From: an uncultured Muribaculaceae bacterium
GTDB taxonomy: Bacteria; Bacteroidota; Bacteroidia; Bacteroidales; Muribaculaceae
Assembly (NCBI GenBank): GCA_910584055.1
Contig: CAJTZS010000002.1
Coordinates: forward strand, 91,200-155,199
Direction of reading: 5' to 3'
DNA: 64,000 bases
This document shows, piece by piece, positions 7,905 to 17,610 of this stretch. How positions within the stretch are numbered: position 1 is the first letter of the stretch; every line of letters begins with the position of its first letter. The position numbers were made by a program, and so were the translations under genes. A model generated the notes under the pieces. It saw only the letters and a list, made by a program, of their open reading frames with translations. It was not told the origin of the DNA and did no database searches.

Positions 7905-10283
7905 ATGAAGAGAATAGTATCAATAGCGGCGGCAGGGGGAATCCTTGCCGCCTCGTCTATGGCGCTGACCATAAACTCAGATGCGCCGGTCAGCCGCGAC
8001 GGCGACACGTATCTTATCAAAACAAGGAAAACAACCGTGGCGGTGACACCTGTCACCAACGACATTTTCCGCGTCACCACCATCCCTGCCGGAAAAACGG
8101 AACTGACCATTCCCAAATCACAGTCCGCGATCCTCTCTCCTGGGGCAAATGAAGTAAGTTCATTCGTTTCTCCGGATGAATTTACCCTGGTAAGCCCCAC
8201 GACTGTGGTCAAGGTGAATCGTAAAAGCGGGAAAACCATATTCACTAACCTTGCAGGCGACACTCTCCTATCTGAAGCATCCGGTGTCAGCAACGCAGGA
8301 GTTGTGAAGCGTGCATCCTTCTCTCCAAACGGGAAAGAGAACTATTATGGTGCGGGGGAGCGTGGACATTCATTGCGTCTCAACGGGGATACACTGGTTA
8401 TGTTCAACCGCCAGAACTATGGTTACACAGCCGGAGATCCACGCATTTCGCAGATGGGTATCACTGTGCCATATTTCGCTTCGGACAAGGGTTACGGCAT
8501 CCTTTTCGATGATTACAACGCCTCTTCGCTCCATCTCGGCGATTCAATCGTCTACACATCGGAAACTCCAAAACCACTTTCCTATTATTTCATCAACGGC
8601 AGCGGCTCACTTTCGGGCACGACATCAAACTATACTCTCCTGACCGGACGCCAGGACCTACCTCCATTCTGGGCATTGGGATATATAACCTCCAAATATG
8701 GTTACCACAATGAGAAAGAGGCGCTTGGTGCAGTGGATTCCTTAAAGACCCGGGGCTATTCCCTTGACGGTATCATCTTCGACCTTTATTGGTATGGAGT
8801 GGAGACAGACATGGGGAAACTTGCCTGGGACCCCAAGCAGTTCCCCAGCCATCGGGCAATGCTAGACTCTCTGAACGCCATGGGTGTAAACACTATCTTG
8901 ATTTCCCAACCTTACATAAACAAGAAAGGTGCAATTGATAATTACAATACCCTTGATTCCAAACGTATGCTTGCCCGCGATTCCAGAGGGAAGACACACG
9001 ATGTGACCACTTGGGTAGGTGATGCCGGAATGTTCGACATCTCGAATCCGGACACCAGAGAATGGCTTTGGAACCGTCTACGTTCCCTCACAGCCGAGGG
9101 TCTTGCGGGATGGTGGGGAGATCTCGGAGAGCCGGAGGTGCACCCTCTCTCGATCGTTCATGCCAATGGAGAGACAGCTTCTCAATATCACAATGTCTAC
9201 GGCAACGAATGGAGTCGTCTAATCTACGAAGGATTGAGAAAGGATTTCCCTGACATGCGTCCCGTCCTCCTGATGCGCGGCGGCACTGCCGGACTGCAAC
9301 GCTATTCCGTGTTCCCCTGGACTACGGACGTTTCGCGCTCATGGGGAGGGCTGCAGCCGCAGGTCAATCTGATGCTTAATTCCGGTTTGTCGGGTTTGGG
9401 ATATATGAGTTCCGATATAGGAGGCTTTGCCGTTGATCCGAGTCATCCTTATGATCCGGAGCTATATGTGCGCTGGCTTGAAATGGGCACCTTTACTCCG
9501 GTGCTCCGCACTCACGCGCAATATAAGCCGGAACCTTACCACTATCCTGCACAGGAAGAGATTACCAAACGTTTCATAAAGATGCGTTATGAATGGCTGC
9601 CTTATAACTATACGCTTGCTTACGAGAACGCGGCAAAGGGATTGCCTCTCGCCCGTCCGCTCAATTTCGATGGAGATGACAACGGCGACCGCTATGCGAA
9701 CGTTCAGGATGAATATCTCTGGGGAAGCGAAGTGTTAGTAGCGCCGGTGATGCAGAAAGGTGCGCGCTCTCGCAAGGTGTTTTTCCCACGCGGAGAGTGG
9801 ATCAACTGGAACAATCCGCGTCTACGCTATAATGGAGGCGCTACTGCAACGGTTGCTGCTCCTCTCGGCACGCTCCCACTCTTTGTCAAGGCTGGAAGTT
9901 TCATACCTCAGTACATGCAACCGATAAGCAACGTAAAGGAATATGATCCGGCGAAACTCACGGTGAAATATTTCCCGACCGACAAAGAAACATCATATAC
10001 ACTTTTCGAAGATGACCGTAAAAATCCCGAATCTCTCTCCAAAGGCACTTACCGTCTCGTCACATTCAAGGGATGGAGAAACAAAGGGGAAACAAATGTC
10101 ATCATAAGATCCAACGGGGAATACGAAGGAATGCCTAAAACACAGACCATCTCACTGGAGATTGTCGGCGTAAAGGCACCCAAGAAAGTAACCGGTGGAG
10201 AATGGAAATACGACCCTAAGACTCAGACTCTTCGCGTAGAGGTTGCTTTTTGCGGCGAGGACGCTTACGTATCGGTGGTTTAG
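7905..10283 (+). CDS. Glycoside hydrolase family 31 (alpha-glucosidase/xylosidase type), exported
   Basis: 792 residues with a signal peptide (MKRIVSIAAAGGILAASSMA). Family 31 features are clear: YYGAGERGHSLRLNG in the N-terminal beta-sandwich, then the (beta/alpha)8 barrel with DGIIFDLYWYG. The likely nucleophile is D406 in GWWGDLGEPE and the likely acid/base is D475 in PWTTDVSRSW. A C-terminal beta domain follows (GSFIPQYMQPI). GH31 enzymes retain configuration and cut alpha-linked glucosides or xylosides; the exact sugar cannot be told. It is probably periplasmic. No SusC/D genes are near, so this is not an obvious polysaccharide-utilisation locus. The last 68 bases overlap lpxB on the other strand. 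Confidence 0.92.
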   Translation: MKRIVSIAAAGGILAASSMALTINSDAPVSRDGDTYLIKTRKTTVAVTPVTNDIFRVTTIPAGKTELTIPKSQSAILSPGANEVSSFVSPDEFTLVSPTTVVKVNRKSGKTIFTNLAGDTLLSEASGVSNAGVVKRASFSPNGKENYYGAGERGHSLRLNGDTLVMFNRQNYGYTAGDPRISQMGITVPYFASDKGYGILFDDYNASSLHLGDSIVYTSETPKPLSYYFINGSGSLSGTTSNYTLLTGRQDLPPFWALGYITSKYGYHNEKEALGAVDSLKTRGYSLDGIIFDLYWYGVETDMGKLAWDPKQFPSHRAMLDSLNAMGVNTILISQPYINKKGAIDNYNTLDSKRMLARDSRGKTHDVTTWVGDAGMFDISNPDTREWLWNRLRSLTAEGLAGWWGDLGEPEVHPLSIVHANGETASQYHNVYGNEWSRLIYEGLRKDFPDMRPVLLMRGGTAGLQRYSVFPWTTDVSRSWGGLQPQVNLMLNSGLSGLGYMSSDIGGFAVDPSHPYDPELYVRWLEMGTFTPVLRTHAQYKPEPYHYPAQEEITKRFIKMRYEWLPYNYTLAYENAAKGLPLARPLNFDGDDNGDRYANVQDEYLWGSEVLVAPVMQKGARSRKVFFPRGEWINWNNPRLRYNGGATATVAAPLGTLPLFVKAGSFIPQYMQPISNVKEYDPAKLTVKYFPTDKETSYTLFEDDRKNPESLSKGTYRLVTFKGWRNKGETNVIIRSNGEYEGMPKTQTISLEIVGVKAPKKVTGGEWKYDPKTQTLRVEVAFCGEDAYVSVV

Positions 10284-11445
10284 GAGCATCCTCTGCAGGA
10301 GTCTCTGATTCCACCACACCCAAAGAATCAGTGATAAGCTCGGCAACATACTCCGAAGCAACGGAGTTGCCGAGCTTTCTTTGCATCGTGCGGTAACCGG
10401 CAATCTGCCATTCGCGGCGCGGCGAAGGCTGCAGGATGGGTGAAAGCTCACGCGCTATCGATTCCACGGTGCAATTGTGAACAAGGAGCTCCGGCACGAT
10501 GCTGTTGCCAACAATCAGATTCGGCAAGGACACATATTTCACCTTTAGCAGCTTCTCCATTATCTTGTAAGACAGCTTCACGCCGTTGGCACGATATACC
10601 ACCACCTGCGGGGTGCCGATAAGCGCTGTTTCGAGGGTGGCGGTGCCGGATGTCACCACGGCAGCCTGCGAATATTTCAGCAATGTATGCGTCGAACCGA
10701 ACACAACCTTAAGCCCCGGATCCTGGGCAATCTCACGATAGAACTTCTCAGGCACAGCCGGAGCAGCCCCCACCACATACTGAAAATCATGAAACCGCTT
10801 GGCGGCGGCGATCATGAGCGGAAGATTGTTGCGTATCTCCCCCTTGCGCGAACCGGGCAGCAATGCTATTATCGGGCGCGGGTCATCGAGACCCTGACGT
10901 TCCATGAAATGTTTCTTCGGCGGGATGTGGCCTATGCTGTATGCGATTTCCTGCACGGAAGGGTTGCCGACATAAGTCACATCGTAATTGTGTTTCTTGA
11001 AAAAACCTACCTCAAACGGCAGGATGGAATACATACGGTCAACATATTTCTTGATTTTCTTGACACGCCATTCCTTCCACGCCCATACTTTGGGCGAAAT
11101 GAAATAATGAACCGGAATGTGAAGCCCGTGTGCATATTTTGCCAACTTAAGATTGAAGCCCGGATAATCCACAAGAACAAGAGCATCCGGGCGGAAATCA
11201 CGCAGCAAAGACTTTGCCTGCTTGAGATTACGCAGAATCACAGGAAGTTTACGCAAAACTTCGCTGAATCCCATCACATTCATCTGATCATAATGAAGAT
11301 CAGGAGCATGATCGGCAGCCTTTGCCATAAGATCTCCGCCAAAGAAATGGATCTCAGCGGCTTTGTCTATATTCTTTATGGATTTTATAACGTTCGCGGC
11401 ATGGAGGTCTCCGGATGCCTCGCCCGCAATTATCACATATTTCAT
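10216..11445 (-). CDS. lpxB: Lipid-A-disaccharide synthase
   Basis: 409 residues. LpxB joins UDP-2,3-diacylglucosamine and lipid X at the inner face of the inner membrane, a step of lipid A synthesis. Visible motifs are IAGEASGDLHAANVI at the start, YFISPKVWAWKEWRVKKI, ALLPGSRKGEI and TSGTATLETALIGTPQVVVYR. After the normal end there is a lysine/arginine-rich tail (RKRPRRKKQPL) of about 30 residues. That tail is encoded by the bases that also code for the GH31 C-terminus, so it may be a recent extension. Confidence 0.95.
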   Translation of the reverse strand: MKYVIIAGEASGDLHAANVIKSIKNIDKAAEIHFFGGDLMAKAADHAPDLHYDQMNVMGFSEVLRKLPVILRNLKQAKSLLRDFRPDALVLVDYPGFNLKLAKYAHGLHIPVHYFISPKVWAWKEWRVKKIKKYVDRMYSILPFEVGFFKKHNYDVTYVGNPSVQEIAYSIGHIPPKKHFMERQGLDDPRPIIALLPGSRKGEIRNNLPLMIAAAKRFHDFQYVVGAAPAVPEKFYREIAQDPGLKVVFGSTHTLLKYSQAAVVTSGTATLETALIGTPQVVVYRANGVKLSYKIMEKLLKVKYVSLPNLIVGNSIVPELLVHNCTVESIARELSPILQPSPRREWQIAGYRTMQRKLGNSVASEYVAELITDSLGVVESETPAEDAPKPPIRKRPRRKKQPLREESES

Positions 11446-11522
11446 GGGTTATTTCTTTATTAGATGCTGCCTCGCGGCGGTTTTCTATAATATCAACGAT
11501 GTTGAGGCGTTTTTAATATATT

Positions 11523-12962
11523 ATGAGGAAAGCTTTCTTAATTCTTATGACAATGGTCGGGTGGATTGGTTTAATCGCCACCTCTTGCATCAGCGATGCC
11601 GTGTCCACATCACCGACCGATATACTCACTTTTTCACGCGACACCGTGAATTTCGATACCGTCTTCACAGATCTCGGCACCCCCACGGCGCGACTTGTTG
11701 TTGCCAATCGTGCTAAAAAGGGGATTGTGATCTCATCCATACGGCTGAAGAATCCCGATTCAAATTTTCAAATAAACGTTGACGGCGTAAGCGGCAAAAC
11801 CTTTCATGACGTGGAGATATGGAAAGAGGATTCAATCTTCATGTTCATTGAATGCTTCATACCCGAAACAGCAGGTAATGAACCATATCGAGTTGAGGAT
11901 GAATTGGAGTTTGTGACCAACGGCGTAACGCAGACAGTTTTGCTGGAAGCCTACGGGCAGAACGTGACACGTCTGCGGGCAAAACAGATTTCAGAGGATA
12001 CCAGATTCACAGCAGAGCTTCCCTATGTTGTATTCGATTCGCTGGTGGTTGAAAAGAATGCCACTCTTAGAATCGATCCGGATGTGCGACTGCTTTTCCA
12101 CGACGGAGCGTCATTGATAATACATGGAAGAATCGAGGCTACCGGGGAGCCCGGAAAACTCGTGCAGATGCGCGGCGACCGTCTCGACAATGTGCTCCCG
12201 AATGTGGGATATGATATTCTCGCCGGGCAGTGGGAAGGAATCAGAATTTCACGCGAATCCTTCAACAATCGTCTGGAATATGTAGACATGCGCTCCACCT
12301 CCGAGGGATTGCGCGTGGATTCATGCGGTGACACCACCCAAACAAAACTATTACTGCGCAATTCCTGGCTACACAATTCCCAAAGTCATGCATTAGAGGC
12401 AAAATACGCCAACATCGAAGCCTACGGGGTCTGCTTCTCCGAAGCGGCAGACGCAGTGGTGAGTCTCCACGGAGGCATCAACCGTTTCGTGCAGTGCACA
12501 ATCGCCAACAATTACCTTTTCGCCGCCATCTCAGAGCCGCTGCTCTGTCTATACCACTGTCTGCCGAAACATGCAGAAGAGGATACAGCCAATCCGAACC
12601 CGCTGATGACCGCAAGTTTCGAGAATTCGATAATCTACGGACTCGGCAAGGATCTCAATGAAGGAGATCTCACCGATTCTAACGTCTTCTTCCGTAACGT
12701 GTCACTGAAATCAGAAGGAAACAATGACGACAATTTCATCGATTGTCTCTGGGATTGTGACCCCCTCTTCCTTACCGACCGACCAATCTATTATTTCAAT
12801 TATCATGTAATGCCTGATTCGCCGGTGATTGGCGCGGGAAATCCGGGATTTGTCACCAATGAAACGCTGATCGATATCGACGGAGTCGATCGTCTCACCA
12901 TCACCCCAACGGGCGCGCCGGTGCTCGGGGCGTACGGGAAACCGGAAGAGCCGGAGGAATAG
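11523..12962 (+). CDS. Lipoprotein with right-handed beta-helix domain
   Basis: 479 residues. The start MRKAFLILMTMVGWIGLIATSC is a lipoprotein signal with the acylated cysteine at position 22. After an immunoglobulin-like N-terminal part (about residues 35-140), the stretch from about 170 to 380 shows repeated short strands (VEKNATLRIDPDVRLLFHDGASLIIHGRIEATG; LEYVDMRSTSEGLRV), typical of parallel beta-helix/pectate-lyase-fold surface proteins. No catalytic residues can be assigned. It is likely an outer-membrane or surface lipoprotein conserved in Bacteroidales. Confidence 0.8.
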   Translation: MRKAFLILMTMVGWIGLIATSCISDAVSTSPTDILTFSRDTVNFDTVFTDLGTPTARLVVANRAKKGIVISSIRLKNPDSNFQINVDGVSGKTFHDVEIWKEDSIFMFIECFIPETAGNEPYRVEDELEFVTNGVTQTVLLEAYGQNVTRLRAKQISEDTRFTAELPYVVFDSLVVEKNATLRIDPDVRLLFHDGASLIIHGRIEATGEPGKLVQMRGDRLDNVLPNVGYDILAGQWEGIRISRESFNNRLEYVDMRSTSEGLRVDSCGDTTQTKLLLRNSWLHNSQSHALEAKYANIEAYGVCFSEAADAVVSLHGGINRFVQCTIANNYLFAAISEPLLCLYHCLPKHAEEDTANPNPLMTASFENSIIYGLGKDLNEGDLTDSNVFFRNVSLKSEGNNDDNFIDCLWDCDPLFLTDRPIYYFNYHVMPDSPVIGAGNPGFVTNETLIDIDGVDRLTITPTGAPVLGAYGKPEEPEE

Positions 12963-13040
12963 GCTTTAGGCATTAGGCTTTAGGTCTTAGATTTTCGCAA
13001 CAAATTTCTAAAGCCTAAAACCTAAAACCTAATGCCTAAA
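12963..13040. repeat. CCTAAAGC word-repeat inverted spacer
   Basis: GGCTTTAGGCATTAGGCTTTAGG on the left faces its complement (CTAAAGCCTAAAACCTAATGCC) on the right, so the transcript can fold into a long stem. It may serve as the terminator of the lipoprotein gene just before the metG promoter. Confidence 0.7.
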
Positions 13041-13041
13041 A

Positions 13042-13072
13042 TTGTTGAAGAATATTTTTTTTGCTAATTTTG
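13042..13072 (+). promoter_or_regulatory. metG promoter
   Basis: TTG at 13042-13044 and TAATTTTG at 13065-13072 are separated by 20 bases, matching the Bacteroidota primary sigma factor consensus. Transcription would start about 25-30 bases before the metG ATG. Confidence 0.7.
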
Positions 13073-13105
13073 CATAATAATTGATAACAGAAAGATAAAA
13101 GATAT

Positions 13106-15145
13106 ATGAAAGAATTCAAACGCACCCTTATAACGACAGCTCTCCCGTATGCAAACGGTCCGGTGCATATCGGACACCTTGCCGGTGTGTATGTCCCGGC
13201 TGACATTTATGCCCGCTACCTACGCCTCAAAGGTGAGGACGTTCTCCTTATCGGCGGCAGCGACGAGCATGGGGTCCCCATCACCATCAAGGCAAAGAAA
13301 GAGGGTGTGACACCGCAGGATATCGTCGACAGATATCACAACATCATCAAGGATTCTTTCGAAGGTCTCGGAATATCTTTCGATGTCTATGGCAGAACAA
13401 CTTCCGAAACACATCGCAAAACAGCTTCAGACTTCTTCCGTCGCCTCTATGAAAAAGGTGAGTTCGTAGAGAAAACATCCATGCAGCTCTACGATGAGCA
13501 GGCTGGTCAGTTCCTTGCCGACCGTTATGTGACAGGGACATGCCCCCATTGCGGCAACGAAAACGCCTACGGAGATCAGTGTGAGGCTTGCGGAACATCA
13601 CTCAATGCCACCGATCTCATCAACCCCAAATCCGCGATCACAGGCAATGTGCCGGTGCTAAAAGAAACTTCCCACTGGTATCTACCACTCGACAAATGGC
13701 AGAAACCTTTGGAGAAATGGATTCTTGAGGAACACAAGGAATGGAAACCAAACGTATACGGACAGTGTAAATCCTGGCTTGACATGGGTCTGCAGCCCCG
13801 TGCGGTGAGCCGAGACCTTGACTGGGGCATTCCGGTGCCGGTTGAGGGAGCAGACGGAAAGGTGCTTTATGTCTGGTTTGACGCTCCTATCGGCTATATC
13901 TCCAATACTATCGACCTCGTTGGCGATGACTATACAAAATGGTGGAAAGATCCCGAGACCCGCATGATTCATTTCATCGGCAAGGACAACATCGTGTTCC
14001 ACTGCATCGTGTTCCCTGCAATGTTGATGGCAGACGGAAGCTACAACCTTCCCGACAATGTTCCTGCCAATGAATTCCTCAATCTGGAAGACGACAAAAT
14101 CTCTACTTCCCGCAACTGGGCGGTATGGCTTCATGAATATCTTGTCGACTTCCCCGGCAAGCAGGATGTTTTACGCTATGTACTCACGGCCAACGCTCCC
14201 GAAACCAAGGATAACAATTTCACATGGAAAGACTTCCAGGCTCGCAACAACTCCGAACTTGTTGCGATCCTCGGCAATTTCGTGAATCGTGCAATGGTGC
14301 TCGACCACAAATATTTTGGCGGAGAAGTGCCCGAACGCGGCGAACTCCAGCCTATAGATAAAGATGCGATACGCGAAATCGGGGAAGAAGTGAAACTTCT
14401 CAGCGATAATCTTGACAATTTCAAATTCCGCGAGGCTTTGAAAAATGCCATGGCTATCGCCCGCATCGGTAATAAATATCTTGCAGACACAGAGCCTTGG
14501 AAACTCTGGAAAACAGAGCCGGAGCGCGTAAAGACCATCCTTAATATTGCTATCCAGATATGCGCGAACCTTGCTGTAACTTTCGAGCCCTTCACTCCAT
14601 TCATGAGCAAAGATCTCTGCAAAATGCTCGGTCTTGAAAAAATCGACTGGACAATGGCTGGTAAATTCGATCTTCTCCCCGCAGGTACAAAGATTGCCGA
14701 GCCACACCTCCTCTTCGAGAAAATCGAAGATGCTCCCATTGAGGCTCAGGTGCAGAAACTTCTTGACACCAAGAAAGCTAATGAAGCAGCCTCTTGGAAA
14801 CCAGAACCCGTTAAAGCCAACTGCTCATTCGAAGACTTCGAAAAAGTGGATATCCGCGTAGGGAAAGTGCTGGAATGCAGCAAAGTAAAGAAATCGAAGA
14901 AGCTCCTTCAATTCCTCATTGAAGACGGAATGGAGAAACGCACCATCCTTAGCGGCATCGCCCTTTCCTACGAAGATCCGAGTGTGCTCGTAGGGAAAGA
15001 GATCTGCTTCATCGCCAACTTCGAACCACGCAAGATGATGGGCATCGAATCGCAGGGAATGATCCTCTCTGCAGTAAACAACGATGGCAAGCTGGTAGTG
15101 GTTGGTCCGACCGGACCGGTTGCCCCCGGCGCCAGCGTAGGCTAA
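13106..15145 (+). CDS. metG: Methionine--tRNA ligase with C-terminal tRNA-binding domain
   Basis: 679 residues, the long form. The catalytic Rossmann fold opens with TTALPYANGPVHIGHLAG (HIGH motif at residues 20-23). A zinc knuckle of four cysteines is seen in CPHCGNENAYGDQCEACG, and the KMSKS loop is the variant KISTSR. The C-terminal part carries an EMAP/Trbp111-type tRNA-binding domain (FEKVDIRVGKVLECSKVKKSKKLL), responsible for dimerisation and tRNA affinity. The glycosyltransferase gene begins three bases after the stop and could be cotranscribed. Confidence 0.97.
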   Translation: MKEFKRTLITTALPYANGPVHIGHLAGVYVPADIYARYLRLKGEDVLLIGGSDEHGVPITIKAKKEGVTPQDIVDRYHNIIKDSFEGLGISFDVYGRTTSETHRKTASDFFRRLYEKGEFVEKTSMQLYDEQAGQFLADRYVTGTCPHCGNENAYGDQCEACGTSLNATDLINPKSAITGNVPVLKETSHWYLPLDKWQKPLEKWILEEHKEWKPNVYGQCKSWLDMGLQPRAVSRDLDWGIPVPVEGADGKVLYVWFDAPIGYISNTIDLVGDDYTKWWKDPETRMIHFIGKDNIVFHCIVFPAMLMADGSYNLPDNVPANEFLNLEDDKISTSRNWAVWLHEYLVDFPGKQDVLRYVLTANAPETKDNNFTWKDFQARNNSELVAILGNFVNRAMVLDHKYFGGEVPERGELQPIDKDAIREIGEEVKLLSDNLDNFKFREALKNAMAIARIGNKYLADTEPWKLWKTEPERVKTILNIAIQICANLAVTFEPFTPFMSKDLCKMLGLEKIDWTMAGKFDLLPAGTKIAEPHLLFEKIEDAPIEAQVQKLLDTKKANEAASWKPEPVKANCSFEDFEKVDIRVGKVLECSKVKKSKKLLQFLIEDGMEKRTILSGIALSYEDPSVLVGKEICFIANFEPRKMMGIESQGMILSAVNNDGKLVVVGPTGPVAPGASVG

Positions 15146-15148
15146 AAT

Positions 15149-16144
15149 ATGAGAATCGGCCTGCATATAGGTAGCGTTCTGCCAGTGAAAAGATACGGTG
15201 GAACGGAAAGAGTGGTGTGGAGCCTTGCAAAGGCTTTGCACCATGCAGGTCATGAGGTAACACTCCTCGCAGGGAAAGGTACAAAAGCGGATTTTGCGAG
15301 AGTAGTGGAGCTCAACCCCGACATGTCAGCATGGGCACAGGTTCCCGAAGATCTCGATATAATTCATTTCCAGAATGCCGTGCCACCACAATTGCCGGTA
15401 TTTACCGCCAACGGTATAAGCCGTGCATTTACCGGAAAGCGTAAAATCCCGCATGTCGTGACGATTCATGGCAATATACCCGGCAATATTATCCCAGACC
15501 CCAATGCTATCTTCATATCGGCGAATCATGCGGCACGCCACGGAGGTTCGGCATATGTCTACAATGGACTTGATTGGGATGATTATCCACGCTTCGAATC
15601 AGGACTTAACCGAAAGAATCTATTCTTTCTTGGCAAAGCCGCCTGGAAAGTAAAGAATCTAAGGGGAGCCATGAATATAGCACGCATGGTAAATGAGAAA
15701 CTGGATGTATTGGGAGGCTATCGTCTTAACTTAAAAATGGGATTCCGGTTCACCCTTGATCCCCGCGTTAGATTCCACGGCATGGTTGGGAATGACAAGA
15801 AAGGCGAAATCGCCAACAGGTCGAAAGGACTTGTATTTCCGATTAGATGGGAGGAACCGTTCGGATTGGCAGTCGTGGAAGCGATGTATTTCGGGGCACC
15901 GGTGTTCGGCACGCCATTAGGTTCTCTCCCCGAGCTTGTGATACCCGAAGCAGGAGTATTATCCAACGATTACAAAGAACTTGCTGATGCTATCCGCAAC
16001 CTCCGCCATGATGAGAAACTGATTCACAATTATGCCGCCTCCTCATTCAACTCCGACATAATGGCACGGAAATATCTGATGTATTATGAAATGCGACTCA
16101 ACGGCGAACAGCTAAATACCGATCTACACCCCTCGAAGCTTTGA
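15149..16144 (+). CDS. Glycosyltransferase family 4
   Basis: 331 residues, GT-B fold. The N-terminal part begins MRIGLHIGSVLPVKRYGGTE, the acceptor-side motif with the GG-T-E loop. The C-terminal half has GLVFPIRWEEPFGLAVVEAMYFGAPVFGTPLGSLPELV, the E-x7-E nucleotide-sugar binding region of GT4. It should move a sugar from an NDP donor to a lipid- or saccharide-linked acceptor at the inner membrane. It directly follows metG and starts a run of sugar-transfer genes reaching to 24.8 kb, consistent with LPS core or capsule assembly. Its last 47 bases overlap the next gene tail to tail. Confidence 0.9.
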   Translation: MRIGLHIGSVLPVKRYGGTERVVWSLAKALHHAGHEVTLLAGKGTKADFARVVELNPDMSAWAQVPEDLDIIHFQNAVPPQLPVFTANGISRAFTGKRKIPHVVTIHGNIPGNIIPDPNAIFISANHAARHGGSAYVYNGLDWDDYPRFESGLNRKNLFFLGKAAWKVKNLRGAMNIARMVNEKLDVLGGYRLNLKMGFRFTLDPRVRFHGMVGNDKKGEIANRSKGLVFPIRWEEPFGLAVVEAMYFGAPVFGTPLGSLPELVIPEAGVLSNDYKELADAIRNLRHDEKLIHNYAASSFNSDIMARKYLMYYEMRLNGEQLNTDLHPSKL

Positions 16145-16904
16145 CAACACCTTCATCCCGGTGTTTCCTTGCCGTGTCGTGATTGCCACGGCTTTTATCC
16201 ATCGGTGCTTCCCGATGCCAGAGATGATAAGAAAGGGCGCAGAATTTAAGATATCGTTTGCCCAAACCGAGATTTTTAAAACGGAACGAGAGATCGAGAT
16301 CTTCACCTCCCCACCCTTCAAAATTCTCGTCATATCCGTTGACGGCTATAAAATCATCCCTAAAGAAAGACATGTTGCATCCCAACACATTCTCACGATT
16401 CTTACGATATCGCGGTGCAAGATAATCGGCAACTGCTACCATTCGCAACGCATTTGCACGTTTAGCCTCAATTCCGGATGTAAAGGGAGTTATTCTTCGT
16501 GGTGCCAAGGCTGCACACACATCTTCCGTAAGTTCCTTTCCCAACTGCACTCTTCCTCCCTTAAGAAAATATCCTTTCCGGCTTTCTCGCACATGGTCTG
16601 CTATGAAACGCTTATGAAGAAATAGATCTCCGTCAATCTGAATAATATACTCCCCCGAAGCCGCCGCCACGCATTTATTACGTATCATGGCAAGACGAAA
16701 GCCGTCGTCTTCCTGACGGATATATCTCAGGGTCACTGGGAAATCTTTTTGAAAACGGTGCACAAGGGCTGCCGTCTCCTCTCTTGAACCATCATCCCCT
16801 ACAATAACTTCATTCGGGAGAGGATTGAGCTCCGCAACGCTCTTCAGGCATACTTCCAATGCGTCGGGGCGGTTATAGGTTGATATTATCAATGAAGTGG
16901 TCAT
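16098..16904 (-). CDS. Glycosyltransferase family 2 with galactosyltransferase-like C-terminal region
   Basis: 268 residues. It starts TTSLIISTYNRPDALEVCLKSV, the classic GT-A/GT2 opening, and has the metal-binding DxD-like IQIDGDLF near residue 92. The C-terminal part (GCNMSFFRDDFIAVNGYDENFEGWGGEDLDLSFR) is the Glyco_transf_7C/chondroitin-synthase-like acceptor region. Donor and acceptor cannot be predicted. It is followed on the same strand by the remains of a close relative at 16936. Confidence 0.9.
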   Translation of the reverse strand: MTTSLIISTYNRPDALEVCLKSVAELNPLPNEVIVGDDGSREETAALVHRFQKDFPVTLRYIRQEDDGFRLAMIRNKCVAAASGEYIIQIDGDLFLHKRFIADHVRESRKGYFLKGGRVQLGKELTEDVCAALAPRRITPFTSGIEAKRANALRMVAVADYLAPRYRKNRENVLGCNMSFFRDDFIAVNGYDENFEGWGGEDLDLSFRFKNLGLGKRYLKFCALSYHLWHREAPMDKSRGNHDTARKHRDEGVVKASRGVDRYLAVRR

Positions 16905-16935
16905 ATATTTATCGGAGATTGGTTAGAATCTAAAA

Positions 16936-17610
16936 TCAGCGGTTGATGCCGGTTGCCACATAGGTTGTTTTGTTCTTACGGGCAGCCACATAGAGTGCGG
17001 CATTTTTATCCGAACTCCAATCAAGGCGATCGTGATGACGATGAAGCATCAAAGCATAGTGAGAAGCCTTGCGATGACCTATGCCGGCATTTTCAAGGCG
17101 AAGATCAAGGTCGCAGTCTTCTCCCGTGCCGGGATCTGTGTATCTCTCATCAAATCCATTCACCTTTTCGAAATCAGAACGGAATATTCCGAAATTAGCA
17201 CCAAGAATGCCTTGCTCCTTGATGCCCAATGGTTTCCCCGAAATATACGGGAAGCGCCATGTCCTTCGCAACTGAGAGAGAGTCTTGCCTAATGATTCTC
17301 GGAAAATTGATTTGAGAATCCTTATCCTTGCTTTATGGAAATATTTTTTTGGCAATTCCCCCCAACTTTCCAGCATATCACTGAGAGGCTTTCCTGTTTC
17401 GACACGTCTGCCACCCATCACAACACCTCTGGTTGCGAGTCTTACGTGATCAGCCACAAAATCCGGATGAGGTATGCAGTCGCCATCAATAAATACCAGA
17501 TACTCGCCGTCCGACATTCTGACTGCATTGTTGAGAGCTTCATTCTTTCTCCATCCCTTATCCTCATGCCAGGAGTGCAGTATCTTGATTTCAGGAATCC
17601 GGAAATTGTT
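16936..17610 (-). pseudogene. N-terminally truncated family 2 glycosyltransferase
   Basis: A 193-residue frame from an internal ATG (17517) reads GEYLVFIDGDCIPHPDFVADH and ends with the Glyco_transf_7C-like block (GANFGIFRSDFEKVNGFDERYTDPGTGEDCDLDLRLENAG). Homologous protein continues upstream of that ATG without a start (PEIKILHSWHEDKGWRKN and then ALNNAVR) up to about 17600. There similarity ends, and a stop follows at 17665. The first 50 or so residues of the GT2 fold, including the nucleotide-binding IIxTYN strand, are missing. The gene therefore looks broken at its 5' end by the fragment at 17602-17979. A short product from 17517 might still be made but should lack donor binding. Confidence 0.75.

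Noticed and set aside
10687..11463. Long open frame (258 codons) on the plus strand across lpxB
   Set aside because: It lies wholly antisense to a clear lpxB, with no domain or plausible composition.
17335..17601. Apparent N-terminal half of a plus-strand gene continuing into the fragment at 17602
   Set aside because: This stretch is the antisense of the GT2 coding sequence, so the open frame here is fortuitous.
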